DNA from: Eubacteriaceae bacterium | GTDB lineage: Bacteria > Bacillota > Clostridia > Peptostreptococcales > Anaerovoracaceae | DNA length: 64,000 bases | Direction of reading: 5' to 3' | NCBI GenBank assembly: GCA_902362435.1 | Contig: CABIWW010000013.1 | Location: 8,958 to 72,957, forward strand | In this document: positions 42,309 to 53,019 of the stretch, piece by piece | Layout: the number at the start of each line of letters is the position of its first letter | Numbering within the stretch: position 1 is the first letter of the stretch | Program-made: the position numbers and the translations under genes | The notes under the pieces: generated by a model | What the model was told of the DNA's origin: nothing | Seen by the model: only the letters and a program-made list of their open reading frames with translations | Databases searched by the model: none

Positions 42309-44702
42309 GTGAAAAAGATATATAAAAAATCATTAAGAGATCTACTAAAAAACAAACTGCAGTATATTTCGGTATTTATCGTTATCCTGCTTGGAACGGC
42401 ACTGTTTCTCGGGTTTTCGACGACGTCGTCGTTCATGGATAACTACCTGAAGACTTACTGCAAAGACTACAATATGCCGGATCTCTGGGTGTACTACTCG
42501 GGAATAACAAAAGATCAGGCAGATGAGATCCTTGACATCGACGATGTCGACAAGATCGAAGCGAGATATACGTATGACGTCAGCGTCGATTACGATGACG
42601 GACATCAGTCCAAGCTGACGCTCACGAGCTATGACGAGGATTCGAATATAACAGAGCCGTACGTGTGCAAGGGCAGACTGCCTGAGAACGACCACGAGAT
42701 GACCGTGGACAGAGAATACGCGGACGCTAACGATATCTCGATCGGCGACGAGCTGACAGTGAGCCTTGAAGGCTACGACATCGACATGGAAGTCGTTGGA
42801 ACAGTGGAAAGCGTGGAGCACATGCTCAAGCTGGCGAACTCGCTTTCGGACATCCCTGATCATGAGGCATACGGTATCGGGTATTTTTACACTGATACTA
42901 TAAAGGCCGAGTTCGGCGCGCAGCCCGACTACAATCAGGTGATCGTGACGGCTGACAAGGATACAGACGTTTACAAGCTGTCGGACGAGATAAAAGACAA
43001 GACTGGAGACTATAACTATATAAACGCGGCAAACAGACAGATGAACACGGGTTATGCATCATTCAGCGCCAACGTTGATCAGAACAAGAGATTCGGATTC
43101 ATATGCCCGGTGATCTTCTTCCTGATCGCGGCGATGATACTTTTCATAACGATAAGCAACCTCATCAATACTCAGAGGACGCAGATAGGAGTCATGAAGG
43201 CGCTCGGATACAGGAAGAGCATGATCGTGAAACACTACATGTTCAACTCGATCGCTGTCAGCATACTCGGAACGGTGGTGGGCGGCGTCATCGGAAACAT
43301 CGTGATGCCGAGGATCCTGGTAGCTGCGCTGCTCAGACAGCTTGACGTTCCCGAGGTGACTTTCGGATTCCATTATCTGAACATAATACCGGCTGCACTG
43401 CTGATGTCGGCGATCGCTGCAGTGGCGACGCTTCTTTCATGCAGGAAGCCGCTCAAGGAAGGTCCTGCATCTGCGATGAGACCTAAGAGCCCGAAGGCGG
43501 ATCATAAGATCCTGATGGAGAGGATCCCGGGCCTCTGGTCATCTATGAAGACAGATTCGAAGATGGCGATGAGAAACATCTTCTCGAACAAGAAGAGGAC
43601 ACTCCTCAGCATACTCGGGATAACAGGAAGCATGATGCTGATCGTCGTTGGATTCGGCCTCAAGGATTCATGCAACGAGCTGCTGAAGATCCAGTACAAG
43701 GATATCCTGATCTCGGATGTTGAGGTCAACTTCAACTATGCGGTCAGAAATGACAGCGGCATGTACGACTACACTGATGTAAAAGACATAGAGCTTCCTG
43801 AGGGAACGAAAGCGCTCGCATACACGAGCATCCCGAGTGAAGTCCATGTAGGAAGCGGCGATGCGGAAGAAATCATATACGCGAGCCTCGTATCATTCGA
43901 CGGTGATTATGAGGACTATATCTCGATACTCGACAAGAATGACAAAAACATCGATCTCAAGGATGACGGCGTCGTGATATCGCAGAGCATCGCGAACAAA
44001 TATGGATACAAGACCGGCGACAAGATAAAGCTCAGGACGATAGATTCGAACTATGAGAGCACAGACATCGAGGCTGAGATAAACGATATCTCATACCAGT
44101 ATCTCACTCAGGAGATCTACTGCACAGAGGCATTCATGGAGTCATATGACATCGATCCGAACCCGCTCAACATGTACGTGAACGTGGAAAAGGGAACTTC
44201 GGCGAAAGATGTTGCAGCAGAGTTCGGCGATATGAAAGAGGTGTCAGCTGCAAGGATGATAGACGATATCGAGGCTGATGCTGTGGAATTCACTTCGGTG
44301 ATAGTAATGGATACGATCGTGCTTTCTATCGTTGCCTTCCTGATATCGCTGGCAGTGATATCGAGCATTTCGAACATCAACTACATCGAAAGAAAGAGAG
44401 TGCTGGCGACGATGAAATCGACAGGCTACAGCAACGGCAGGATATTCAAGGTGTTCGTGAAAGAGAACATGTTCGTGTCGGTGATCGGCGGACTGCTGGG
44501 CATCCCGGCAGGCATAGGACTGCTGTTCTCCGTGCTCGATCTGGTACAGACAACGACATGCGCATATCCTAAGCCGCCGGTACTGCTGAATGTGATCATC
44601 TCGTTCTGCATGATACTGGTATACTCGCTGATAGCGAACCTGACAGTAAGAAGAAAGATCAAGAAGCTTAACACTATAGAGACGCTCAAGGCGGTCGAAT
44701 AG
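42309..44702 (+). CDS. ABC exporter permease, two FtsX domains
   Basis: A 797-residue membrane protein that starts at GTG. Helix near residues 17-37, extracellular domain (about 45-245), three helices with the FtsX signature (about 258-375, GVMKALGYRKSMI), a linking helix near 425-445, a second extracellular domain (about 460-660) and three final helices (about 670-785, LATMKSTGYSNGRI). This doubled FtsX plan is common in Gram-positive exporters of lipophilic peptides. It is translationally close to the ATPase (6 nt) and followed by the PKS gene after 14 nt. Confidence 0.92.
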   Translation: MKKIYKKSLRDLLKNKLQYISVFIVILLGTALFLGFSTTSSFMDNYLKTYCKDYNMPDLWVYYSGITKDQADEILDIDDVDKIEARYTYDVSVDYDDGHQSKLTLTSYDEDSNITEPYVCKGRLPENDHEMTVDREYADANDISIGDELTVSLEGYDIDMEVVGTVESVEHMLKLANSLSDIPDHEAYGIGYFYTDTIKAEFGAQPDYNQVIVTADKDTDVYKLSDEIKDKTGDYNYINAANRQMNTGYASFSANVDQNKRFGFICPVIFFLIAAMILFITISNLINTQRTQIGVMKALGYRKSMIVKHYMFNSIAVSILGTVVGGVIGNIVMPRILVAALLRQLDVPEVTFGFHYLNIIPAALLMSAIAAVATLLSCRKPLKEGPASAMRPKSPKADHKILMERIPGLWSSMKTDSKMAMRNIFSNKKRTLLSILGITGSMMLIVVGFGLKDSCNELLKIQYKDILISDVEVNFNYAVRNDSGMYDYTDVKDIELPEGTKALAYTSIPSEVHVGSGDAEEIIYASLVSFDGDYEDYISILDKNDKNIDLKDDGVVISQSIANKYGYKTGDKIKLRTIDSNYESTDIEAEINDISYQYLTQEIYCTEAFMESYDIDPNPLNMYVNVEKGTSAKDVAAEFGDMKEVSAARMIDDIEADAVEFTSVIVMDTIVLSIVAFLISLAVISSISNINYIERKRVLATMKSTGYSNGRIFKVFVKENMFVSVIGGLLGIPAGIGLLFSVLDLVQTTTCAYPKPPVLLNVIISFCMILVYSLIANLTVRRKIKKLNTIETLKAVE

Positions 44703-44716
44703 CGAAGGAGAGGTAA

Positions 44717-47700
44717 ATGGCAGAATCCGAATACAGCATAGCGATAATAGGAATGGCGGGCAGGTTCCCGGAGGCGGGGAATGTCAGCGAATTCTGGGAA
44801 AACCTCAAAGCCGGAAAGAACTGCATAACCAGAAAGCCGGAAGCTGATACCGGGACTTTCGTAGGTGCATTCGGAGTGCTGAGGGATATATACGATTTCG
44901 ACGCCGGATTTTTCAGGATACCGGCGGCGGAAGCGAGAGATTCCGATCCTGAACAGAGGATCATGATGGAGCTTACATACAACGCACTGGAAAACGCGGG
45001 CTACGACAGTCTCGCGTTCAGGGGGAGAACGGGGCTGTACGTCAGCTTTGACAACGGTGCGTATGTGTGGAACAACATAATACACAGCGGAGAAGACTGG
45101 TTCGATGCATACCAGCTGAACAAGGTGCATATCGCCACCAGAGCCGAGAAGATCGCATACAAGTTCGACTTCAGAGGCCCTGCGGTGATGAGTGAGTACG
45201 CGTGCGCGTCCTCGCTCAATGCTATCCACCAGGCATGCCAGTCGCTGCTCAATTTCGAGTGCGACATGGCGGTCTCCGGAGGTGTGACGGCTGAGCTGAG
45301 ACAGGAAGGCTATCCTTCGTACCTGACGACAGAGTCGGGAACAGGAGTGATACGACCGTTCGATAAAAAAGCCGACGGCCTGGTGCCGGGATCGGCGGCA
45401 GGGGTAGTGGTACTGAAGAGATATGAGGATGCGGTGGCGGATCACGACCACATAGTGGCAGTCATAAAGGGCACGTTCGTGAACAATGACGGCAGCCGCA
45501 AGGCGGGCTTTGCAGCACCGAGCGTTTTCGGACAGGAGGAGTGCATGAGGAGCGTACTCGCTGTTTCCGAGGTCGGCGAAGACGAAGTCGGATACTACGA
45601 GGCGCACGGCACAGCCACGGAGCTGGGCGATGCGATCGAGGCGAGGATGCTGAAGAATGTCTACGGCTCGAGACCGCTGAAGATAGGTTCGGTGAAGTCC
45701 AATATAGGACATACGAACATGGCGGCAGGCGTGGCGAACGTGATCAAGACCGCGCTTATGCTCGAGAACAGGACTTTCGTCCCGACCATAAACCACAGTG
45801 AACCGGCAGACGAGCTGAAGACACCGGGCTGCGCGATAACCGTCTGCACGAAGACGGAGGAATGGAAAAGCGACAGCCAGAGGATCGCAGTCTGCGGTGC
45901 GGTAGGCATGGGCGGCGCGAACGCGATGGCAGTCCTTGGGGAATGCGTGGAAGACATACAGCGCGGCGAGGAAGAGGCAAAGCCGTACCTGTTCATATAC
46001 AGCGGAGCTTCGAAGGAAGCTGCGAAAAAGATATCGGAAGATGTCGCAGCATATGTGACCGAAAACGACGTGCGATTCGATGACGCGGCATACACGCTCC
46101 AGTGCGGCAGGCGCGTGCTGCAGCACAGAGCATTCGCGATAGCGGACAGGAGCAGGAAGAGAGTCGTCACATCGAGGCGACCGCACGACACTGCGGAATT
46201 TGCAGGAAAGAGGACCGTGTTCGTGTTCTCCGGAGCGGGCAGCTTCGATATCGAGGCGGCGAGAAAGCTTTACAGGAGCAGCAGCGTTTTCAGAACGGAG
46301 ATGGACAGCGTGATGGACGCGTGCGAGAGAGCCGGAGCGGACAGGATCCGCGAAGCTTTCCTGGAACGTGCGGCAGACGAGATGGACAACGTATACGGAC
46401 TGCAGCTGATACTCGCGATAGAGTGCGCCCAGGCGAACACGCTGGCGAGATTCGGCATAAAGCCGAACGCGGTGACAGGTCACAGCAATGGCGAATACGC
46501 GGCGGCAGTGATCTCGGGGATCCTGACGGTGGAAGATGCTTCGAGGATGCTCAGGATCAGATCGGAGCTCGTCGAGACACTGCCGGAGGGCGCGATGATC
46601 AATATCGCGGAAAGCCCGGGAAAGGTGAGCGGCATGCTGACAGACGGCGTGGTGATCGGCGCGTACAACGGGCCGGCGCGATGCATGGTGTCGGGGCTGC
46701 GTGAAAAGATAGACGAATTCGAGAAAGTCATCATCGATGCAGACCTCAAATACAGCCGCATAGCTGCGGACAGGGCAGGCCACTGCTATCTGATGGACGA
46801 GATCGCGGACGATTTCTGCGAGGCGATATCGGATATCAGCTTCGGCGATTTTGCGATCGATCAGTATTCCGGATACGCGGACATACCGTGCAGCAGCGAT
46901 GAGATGAAAACCGCAGAGTACTGGAAAGCGCACCTTTCCATGCCTGTCAGATACGACGCCGCAGTGCAGAGGATCGCAGAGGACAAAGACTCGATCTTTA
47001 TCGAGATAGGACTCGGAGACATGCTGACGTCGATCACGAGGAAGACGAAAAACGGCGGAAAGTGGAACACAGCGTTCGCATTTTCAGATTCGCCGGCTTC
47101 GGACGATCTCTACAGCGGCATGCTTTCGCTGCTCGGCAACATGTGGATCGCAGGAAAGCAGATAAACTGGGAGCTGCTCTACGACGAGAAGCCTTACAGA
47201 GTCAAGCTCACGGAGTACCCGTTCGAGCGCAGCCGCTATGTGAAGGAGTTTTCGGAAAAGGCGCAGCGCGCGGCAGACACAGGTACGCTCGCGGTAGCAG
47301 GCGGTCTTGACGAGAAGAATATAGAGAAGAGCAGATATATCGTGGAAAACCACGCGGGAGATGTGGTTTTCCTCGAGCATGTGTCGGAGAAATACGACGG
47401 CAGCTTCAGCACGGCGGGGATCTATGAGGATCTCGAGCGTACGAAGGAAGAGTACAGGGAGAAGTATTTCAGCGGCAGAGGCGTGACTCTGCTCAAGGAT
47501 ATCCCGGGATACGACGAGATGGCCGACAGGCTCACGGCGGCCTGCATAATGGATTACTTCAGAAGCCTTGACGGCTTCGATGCAGGCGGAGTCTACACAT
47601 TCGGGAAGCTGCTGGATATGGGCGGCGTGATCGAAAAGTACGTTCCGTTCGTGGATTTCTTCGTGAAGTTCATGCGTGAGAACGGATATGCGGCGGATGA

Positions 47701-49117
47701 CCATGGGCTGCTGAGATTTATGGAAAAGGGCGCGGAGCTGCCTGACAAGCGCACGGTGCTTGCAGAGTGTGCGGAAAGGCTGCCGGACTGCTGCGCATAC
47801 ATGGAGCTGGCTGTGTACGCTTCGGATTTTTACGGCGAAGTGTTCAGAGGCGAGCGCGAGGGCAGCACGGTGATCTACCATGACGGCAGATTCGATTTCC
47901 TGGACAGCTTCGAAAAGAGGATGCCTGCGTACAGCTACACTGACAGCTGTATAGATGCGCTGGCGGAGACTGTCGCGAGAGCGGCGAAGGCTGACAGGAA
48001 AGTCAGGATACTCGAGGTCGGAGCGGGCTCCGGCGAGATGACCGACCGCATACTGCCGATGCTCGAGGGCTGCGACTGCGAATACTGGTTCACAGATATA
48101 AAGAGATCTCTCGTGCTCGAAAGACAGGCGAACGAAAAACCTGAGCATGCGGACATGATGAGATACGGCGTGATCGATATAAGCGAGGATCCGGCTGCGC
48201 AGGGCTTCACAGAGAGATACTTCGACGTGATCCTGCTGTACGACGTGATCCAGGCTACGACGGATATAAGGAAGACGATAGGCAATATAAAGTGGCTCCT
48301 GTCTGACGGTGGATATTTCTCGTTCGTCCAGACGTGTGGAGGCAGCGATATGCTGAACATGATATTCGGATATGCGCCGGGATGGTGGAACTATTACGGA
48401 GATCCTGAGAGAGACAGGATCACGCTGCCGGTGGAAGGCTGGCGGGCGATACTGTCCGACTGCGGCTACGATGATGTCATCAGCATCCCTGAAGATGGCA
48501 AGTCGAACGCGTACCTGTTCGTGATGAAGACGGCAGGCGGCGATGATGCCGGAGTGGAGAACTCTCAGGGCGGAACGGCGAATGCGGCGGGTCTCAGCGA
48601 TCCGAAGGCAGGAAGCGATGTGCTCAGGAGCAGAGAGAAAAACAGGAACTACCTGGAGCTCGCAGCAAAGAAGAGCAATGTAAGGATAGAATTTTACGAT
48701 GAAGATACAGACTTGTCGAAGTACGACCGTGTGACAGGCATCAGCACGGGCTGTGCCGGTGGTGCGGGAGGCACCGGAGCGGCAGGAAAGTCTGAAGGCG
48801 GCACTGACAGAGCGGCAGAGTACCGCAGCGACAACGACAGAGTGATCGCAGGCATCATAAAGGAGACGGTCGGGGAAGACCTCGGACTGGATGACGACCT
48901 GTATGATTTCGGCATGGATTCGCTGATGGCGATGATGATCGCATCGAGGATAAGAAACAGCCTCGGACTGGACGTGCAGCTCAGCGACATGTATGGACTT
49001 TCCACGATAAGAGAGATATCGGACGCCCTCGAAAACTTCAAGTCGCTGAAGACCGAAGAGGAAGCGTCAGAAAAAGAGGAGATGCTCAGCCTTGAGGATC
49101 TCCTGGATGAAATATAG
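44717..49117 (+). CDS. Type I polyketide synthase, KS-AT-MT-ACP
   Basis: A 1466-residue module. The ketosynthase has Cys163 (EYACASSL), His297 (EAHGTAT) and His332 (SNIGHT), all intact. The acyltransferase has Ser590 (GHSNGE) and the catalytic His689, but the specificity motif is RAGH (686-689) instead of HAFH (malonyl) or YASH (methylmalonyl). A C-methyltransferase follows (about 960-1270; SAM motif ILEVGAGSG near 1098), then a Gly/Ala filler (about 1350-1370) and an ACP with Ser1402 (GMDSL). No KR, DH or ER here; the KR is in the next protein. Start ATG with AAGGAGAGG. It performs one chain extension with probable alpha-methylation. Confidence 0.93.
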   Translation: MAESEYSIAIIGMAGRFPEAGNVSEFWENLKAGKNCITRKPEADTGTFVGAFGVLRDIYDFDAGFFRIPAAEARDSDPEQRIMMELTYNALENAGYDSLAFRGRTGLYVSFDNGAYVWNNIIHSGEDWFDAYQLNKVHIATRAEKIAYKFDFRGPAVMSEYACASSLNAIHQACQSLLNFECDMAVSGGVTAELRQEGYPSYLTTESGTGVIRPFDKKADGLVPGSAAGVVVLKRYEDAVADHDHIVAVIKGTFVNNDGSRKAGFAAPSVFGQEECMRSVLAVSEVGEDEVGYYEAHGTATELGDAIEARMLKNVYGSRPLKIGSVKSNIGHTNMAAGVANVIKTALMLENRTFVPTINHSEPADELKTPGCAITVCTKTEEWKSDSQRIAVCGAVGMGGANAMAVLGECVEDIQRGEEEAKPYLFIYSGASKEAAKKISEDVAAYVTENDVRFDDAAYTLQCGRRVLQHRAFAIADRSRKRVVTSRRPHDTAEFAGKRTVFVFSGAGSFDIEAARKLYRSSSVFRTEMDSVMDACERAGADRIREAFLERAADEMDNVYGLQLILAIECAQANTLARFGIKPNAVTGHSNGEYAAAVISGILTVEDASRMLRIRSELVETLPEGAMINIAESPGKVSGMLTDGVVIGAYNGPARCMVSGLREKIDEFEKVIIDADLKYSRIAADRAGHCYLMDEIADDFCEAISDISFGDFAIDQYSGYADIPCSSDEMKTAEYWKAHLSMPVRYDAAVQRIAEDKDSIFIEIGLGDMLTSITRKTKNGGKWNTAFAFSDSPASDDLYSGMLSLLGNMWIAGKQINWELLYDEKPYRVKLTEYPFERSRYVKEFSEKAQRAADTGTLAVAGGLDEKNIEKSRYIVENHAGDVVFLEHVSEKYDGSFSTAGIYEDLERTKEEYREKYFSGRGVTLLKDIPGYDEMADRLTAACIMDYFRSLDGFDAGGVYTFGKLLDMGGVIEKYVPFVDFFVKFMRENGYAADDHGLLRFMEKGAELPDKRTVLAECAERLPDCCAYMELAVYASDFYGEVFRGEREGSTVIYHDGRFDFLDSFEKRMPAYSYTDSCIDALAETVARAAKADRKVRILEVGAGSGEMTDRILPMLEGCDCEYWFTDIKRSLVLERQANEKPEHADMMRYGVIDISEDPAAQGFTERYFDVILLYDVIQATTDIRKTIGNIKWLLSDGGYFSFVQTCGGSDMLNMIFGYAPGWWNYYGDPERDRITLPVEGWRAILSDCGYDDVISIPEDGKSNAYLFVMKTAGGDDAGVENSQGGTANAAGLSDPKAGSDVLRSREKNRNYLELAAKKSNVRIEFYDEDTDLSKYDRVTGISTGCAGGAGGTGAAGKSEGGTDRAAEYRSDNDRVIAGIIKETVGEDLGLDDDLYDFGMDSLMAMMIASRIRNSLGLDVQLSDMYGLSTIREISDALENFKSLKTEEEASEKEEMLSLEDLLDEI

Positions 49118-49149
49118 CAGGACCTGATTATAAGGAACTTGGAAGAAAC

Positions 49150-52100
49150 ATGGAAAAGACAGTGATCAAAGATTCATTCATAAAAAACGGCGTCAGATAT
49201 TTCGTTTCTGACCGCAGCATACCATTTGAAGAGATCCCGTCAGAGCTTAAGGATGGCGGCAGTCTCACACAGGTGAGAGTGCCGTCGCTGGCGGATACGG
49301 ACAGAGCGGAAGGCTTCGTGTTTTCGTCTGATATCTGTGCAAAGCTGCAGCGTGAGCTCGCGCAGGCGGGAGTGACGGGTGCGGAGATCGGGGTCTCGTT
49401 CAGGAACACTTCGGGCGGATTTCTGAAAGCCGCGGGAGCGCGCGCTGCAGAGGACTGCGTTCTCGAATCGGACGAGGATGCAGTTGTGTACGGCGGGGAT
49501 ATCGACTGGTCGCAGCGCATCGCCGCGACGCTTTCGGAGCTGCTGATGATGCGCAAAAGCAGCACACAGAAGATCATCTACATAGATGAAGAACGCGAGC
49601 GTGAGTCGACATATGGCGAGATGTGTGAAAATGCGCTACGCATCGCGGCAGGCATGGCGAAAGAAGGGATCGGAAAGCGCGATATCGTGATATTCCAGAT
49701 CGATGACAGGAAGCTGTTCATCGAAAGCTTCTGGGCGTGCATGCTGAGAGGTGCGGTCGCTGTACCGGTCGACGTGCCGGACGGATATATGAGCGAGAGC
49801 GTCGGCAGTCAGAAGCTGATGCAGATCTGCAGAGCTTTCGGCAGATCCGTGATGCTGACCGGACCTGAGCATACAGGTGAAGTGGCGGACTTTATAGAGC
49901 AGAATTCACTGGAAAGCAGGGCGATCGATGCGCAGACTTTGTATCAGAATGAAATGCTCCGGGAGATCCCGGAGCCTCTGCCTGCGGACGAGGCGTGCAT
50001 ATACCTGTTCACGTCGGGGAGCACCGGAGCGCCGAAAGGCGTGGGGCTGTCACAGGACAACGTCTTTGCGAGGACGCTCGGCGAGATACAGATGTACGGT
50101 CTGACGGAGAAGGTGTCGGATTTCAACTGGATGAACCTCACCCACGCGGCGGGACTGATCTGGTCGCACATCAGAGACGTGTACCTCGATGCGTTCCAGG
50201 TGCAGGCGGACACCTCGGTTATACTGAGAGACCCGCTGAGACTGCCTGCCTATATGCACAGGTTTGTCAGCACTACCTCGTGGGCTCCGAATTTCGCATA
50301 CCCGATGGTCGCAGAGGCGATGGATGACGGCACCGACTACGGCTGGGATCTGAGCCATGCGACGAATGTTTACGCAGGCGGAGAGATGAACGTCAGCAGA
50401 TCTCTGAGACTTTTCCTTAAAAAGCTCAAAAAATACGGATTCCCTGAGCGCGGTCTCAAGCCGTCCTTCGGGATGACGGAAACTACATCGTCGATAACGT
50501 ATCACAACAGCTTCAGTCTGGAGACGACGTCTGACGATGACAGATATGTACCTGTCGGAGAGCCGATGCCGGGCACGATGATGCGTATCGCGGACAGCGA
50601 CGGCAATGTCCTGAAAAAAGGGCAGACCGGACAGCTGCAGGTGCGAGGAGATCAGATCATCACCTCGTACTACGGCGATCCGCAGGTGAATGCGCGCTCC
50701 TTCACGGAAGACGGGTTCCTGATCACGGGAGATCTGGCGTACATCGACGGAAACCGGGCCGTGATCACCGGACGCGAAAAAGAGCTGATAATAATAAACG
50801 GACTCAACTACAACATCCAGGACATAGAGGCCATAGCCGATGACGCGGACGGCGTCAGAGCAGGCAATACGGCGGTGATATCCGTGATGGAAAACGGCAG
50901 AGAGAGCGTGATCCTGTTCTTCACGCCGCAGGACGAGGAACTGCTGCGCGAGAACATGAGGCTTTCGCTGAAAACGCTCATCAGGAAAATCAAGAGCGAG
51001 ATCCAGATCAAGGGCGGGATAACGGCCGATCACATAATCCCGGTCAGCGATGAGGATTTCCCGAGATCCGACATCTGCAAGAAACAGAAGAGCGGTCTCA
51101 GAAAGGCATATGAGGAGGGGGCATTCACGTCTCTGCTCAATGCTCTCGAGGACAGGAACGTGAAATTCGCAGTGGAGCTGCAGCTGTCGCCAAAAGCTGT
51201 GACGATGCAGGAGGATGATCCGGCGGAGATCGACACAGCGCTTTACGATGTGACTGCGGAAAGCTTCGCGGATGCGTACAGCATGATCCTGGATGCGCTT
51301 AAAAAATATGCGGATACCGACCCGGACGGCCAGGTGAAGAAGGTGATCTTCCCGCTCCGACGCAGAAGAAGCGGAATCGATCTGATCGGCGATGCGTTCC
51401 CGGCGGTGCTGAAGAGTCTGGCGTTGGAAAACGGCGTGCTGCAGCTCAGAGCAGTATTCATGGACGACATGGACGATCGATCGAAAAGCCTGCTGGAGCA
51501 GGAGGCGCTGGCGGCAGACGCGTACGACGAGGTGTATTACGAAAACGGCATACGATATATAAGGACGTACAGGACGATAAATGCGGAATGCGACGACAGG
51601 TTTTCGGAGCTAGCGGGAAAGGGATCAGTGATCCTGATCGCAGGCGGCTTCGGCGGCATAGGCTGTCATCTGACAGAATATCTGCTCGAAAGATACAGGG
51701 AAGCAGGGATACTGGTGCTCGGCAGGAGGGCTTTGGACGGCCCGGGCAGAGCCGGTATCGGCGGGCAGCACAGTGACGGCACTCTGAACGGCACCGGTGC
51801 CAGTGAGATCGGCAGGACCGGATCACACGGGCTGCCGGAGACGATCACGGCGGCGATGGCTGCCGGAAGGCTGTGCTACAGGCAGTGCGACATCACTGAT
51901 ATGCAAAGCACTGCAGCTGCTGTCTCGTCGGGAGAACAGGAACTCAGCGGACGCGTGTCCGCGATCTTTGACCTGGCGGCGAGAGCCGTGCCGAAGGACG
52001 AGGAGCATACTGTGAAGTATGCGGCGCAGAACGGCGACACCGAGCTTTACATAGAAAGCTCCGAAGTCAAGCTGAGAGGCGCACAGAACCTCGAGCAGAT

Positions 52101-53019
52101 AAGAGCCGAGCGAGACTGTGTGATGTACGTGTCGGGATCGGTCGCAGCTGATTTCGGCATGGTGAACATGGCTGCGTATGCGGCGTCGAACCTGCTCGTC
52201 AGGAACATGTGCATGCGGGATACGTCAGGAAAGCTGCGCTACATAGGTTTCAGCGGCTGGAACGGTACAGGGATGAACCTGAAGAAGAGCAGAGACGAGA
52301 TGAAGGATTTCATAAGCAGTTTCAACACTGACAGGAACGGGTTCCTACAGGGCTTCACGCCTGAGGAGGGGATCGACATCATCGACAGCGTGATAAACAG
52401 CGATACGGACATCTGCCTTGCGGGGATAGATCCGGGGGCACCGTCGTTCGCATACATGTCCGATGACGAGTTCGCGGAAGTTCCGGAGATCACTGTAAAG
52501 GATGCAGCGTCTGCGGAGAAGGCCAAGGCGTGCGTCGACAGAGTCGTGCCGCAGCTGAGCAGGGACACTGTCATCAGGATAGTGCCGGACGCGAAGGCGG
52601 CCGGAGCTGGAGACTATGAAGCAACGCTGAAGGCTCTCTGGGAAAATGCACTGGGAGTGCCGGACATCTCGGTCGATGACAATATCTTCGATCTGGGAGG
52701 CACGTCGCTCACGGTATTCAGGCTGGTGGCAGATATAAAGGAGCAGCTGTCTGCGGAGCTGAGGCCTGTGGACATCATGACGTATTCGACGGTCAGAGAG
52801 CTGGCAGACTTTATGCGAAAGAACAGCGAAGATAAGTCTGCAACAGGCGGAGCCGCGTCAGCCGGCATCGGCACAGGCGCGGGAGCTCGCGGCGAAGGAG
52901 CCGCATCGAAGCAGGGAGCTTCAGCATGCACAGCAGGCATGCCGGGCGGAACGACCGGCAGTACAGCCGGCACCGCGGCAAAGAAACGAAAGATAAGAAA
53001 AGACAGAAGGAAGGTCTGA
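49150..53019 (+). CDS. Acyl-ligase/adenylation - KR - carrier protein
   Basis: A 1289-residue loading-type module. An N-terminal region of unknown role (1-130) precedes an AMP-forming ligase (about 140-660; A3 LFTSGSTGAPKG near 286, NWMNLTHAAGLIWSH, SFGMTETTSS, GDLAYID). The pattern is that of PksJ-type acyl-ligase domains rather than amino-acid A domains. A KR follows in two parts, with the NADPH motif IAGGFGGIG near 830 and Ser997, Tyr1010, Asn1014 (AAYAASN), so it looks active. A Gly-rich filler (about 855-890) lies in the KR. The carrier has Ser1186 (GGTSL); a Gly/Ala/Lys tail ends the protein. It probably loads a hydroxy- or keto-acid starter and reduces a ketone in cis or in trans. Confidence 0.88.
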   Translation: MEKTVIKDSFIKNGVRYFVSDRSIPFEEIPSELKDGGSLTQVRVPSLADTDRAEGFVFSSDICAKLQRELAQAGVTGAEIGVSFRNTSGGFLKAAGARAAEDCVLESDEDAVVYGGDIDWSQRIAATLSELLMMRKSSTQKIIYIDEERERESTYGEMCENALRIAAGMAKEGIGKRDIVIFQIDDRKLFIESFWACMLRGAVAVPVDVPDGYMSESVGSQKLMQICRAFGRSVMLTGPEHTGEVADFIEQNSLESRAIDAQTLYQNEMLREIPEPLPADEACIYLFTSGSTGAPKGVGLSQDNVFARTLGEIQMYGLTEKVSDFNWMNLTHAAGLIWSHIRDVYLDAFQVQADTSVILRDPLRLPAYMHRFVSTTSWAPNFAYPMVAEAMDDGTDYGWDLSHATNVYAGGEMNVSRSLRLFLKKLKKYGFPERGLKPSFGMTETTSSITYHNSFSLETTSDDDRYVPVGEPMPGTMMRIADSDGNVLKKGQTGQLQVRGDQIITSYYGDPQVNARSFTEDGFLITGDLAYIDGNRAVITGREKELIIINGLNYNIQDIEAIADDADGVRAGNTAVISVMENGRESVILFFTPQDEELLRENMRLSLKTLIRKIKSEIQIKGGITADHIIPVSDEDFPRSDICKKQKSGLRKAYEEGAFTSLLNALEDRNVKFAVELQLSPKAVTMQEDDPAEIDTALYDVTAESFADAYSMILDALKKYADTDPDGQVKKVIFPLRRRRSGIDLIGDAFPAVLKSLALENGVLQLRAVFMDDMDDRSKSLLEQEALAADAYDEVYYENGIRYIRTYRTINAECDDRFSELAGKGSVILIAGGFGGIGCHLTEYLLERYREAGILVLGRRALDGPGRAGIGGQHSDGTLNGTGASEIGRTGSHGLPETITAAMAAGRLCYRQCDITDMQSTAAAVSSGEQELSGRVSAIFDLAARAVPKDEEHTVKYAAQNGDTELYIESSEVKLRGAQNLEQIRAERDCVMYVSGSVAADFGMVNMAAYAASNLLVRNMCMRDTSGKLRYIGFSGWNGTGMNLKKSRDEMKDFISSFNTDRNGFLQGFTPEEGIDIIDSVINSDTDICLAGIDPGAPSFAYMSDDEFAEVPEITVKDAASAEKAKACVDRVVPQLSRDTVIRIVPDAKAAGAGDYEATLKALWENALGVPDISVDDNIFDLGGTSLTVFRLVADIKEQLSAELRPVDIMTYSTVRELADFMRKNSEDKSATGGAASAGIGTGAGARGEGAASKQGASACTAGMPGGTTGSTAGTAAKKRKIRKDRRKV

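Noticed and set aside
44426..46933. 835-codon open frame on the minus strand opposite the PKS
   Set aside because: It is a shadow of the GC-rich PKS codons: Arg/His/Val-rich, no ribosome site and no domain pattern. The 473-codon frame at 59615-61036 and the 354-codon frame at 47084-48148 were rejected for the same reason.
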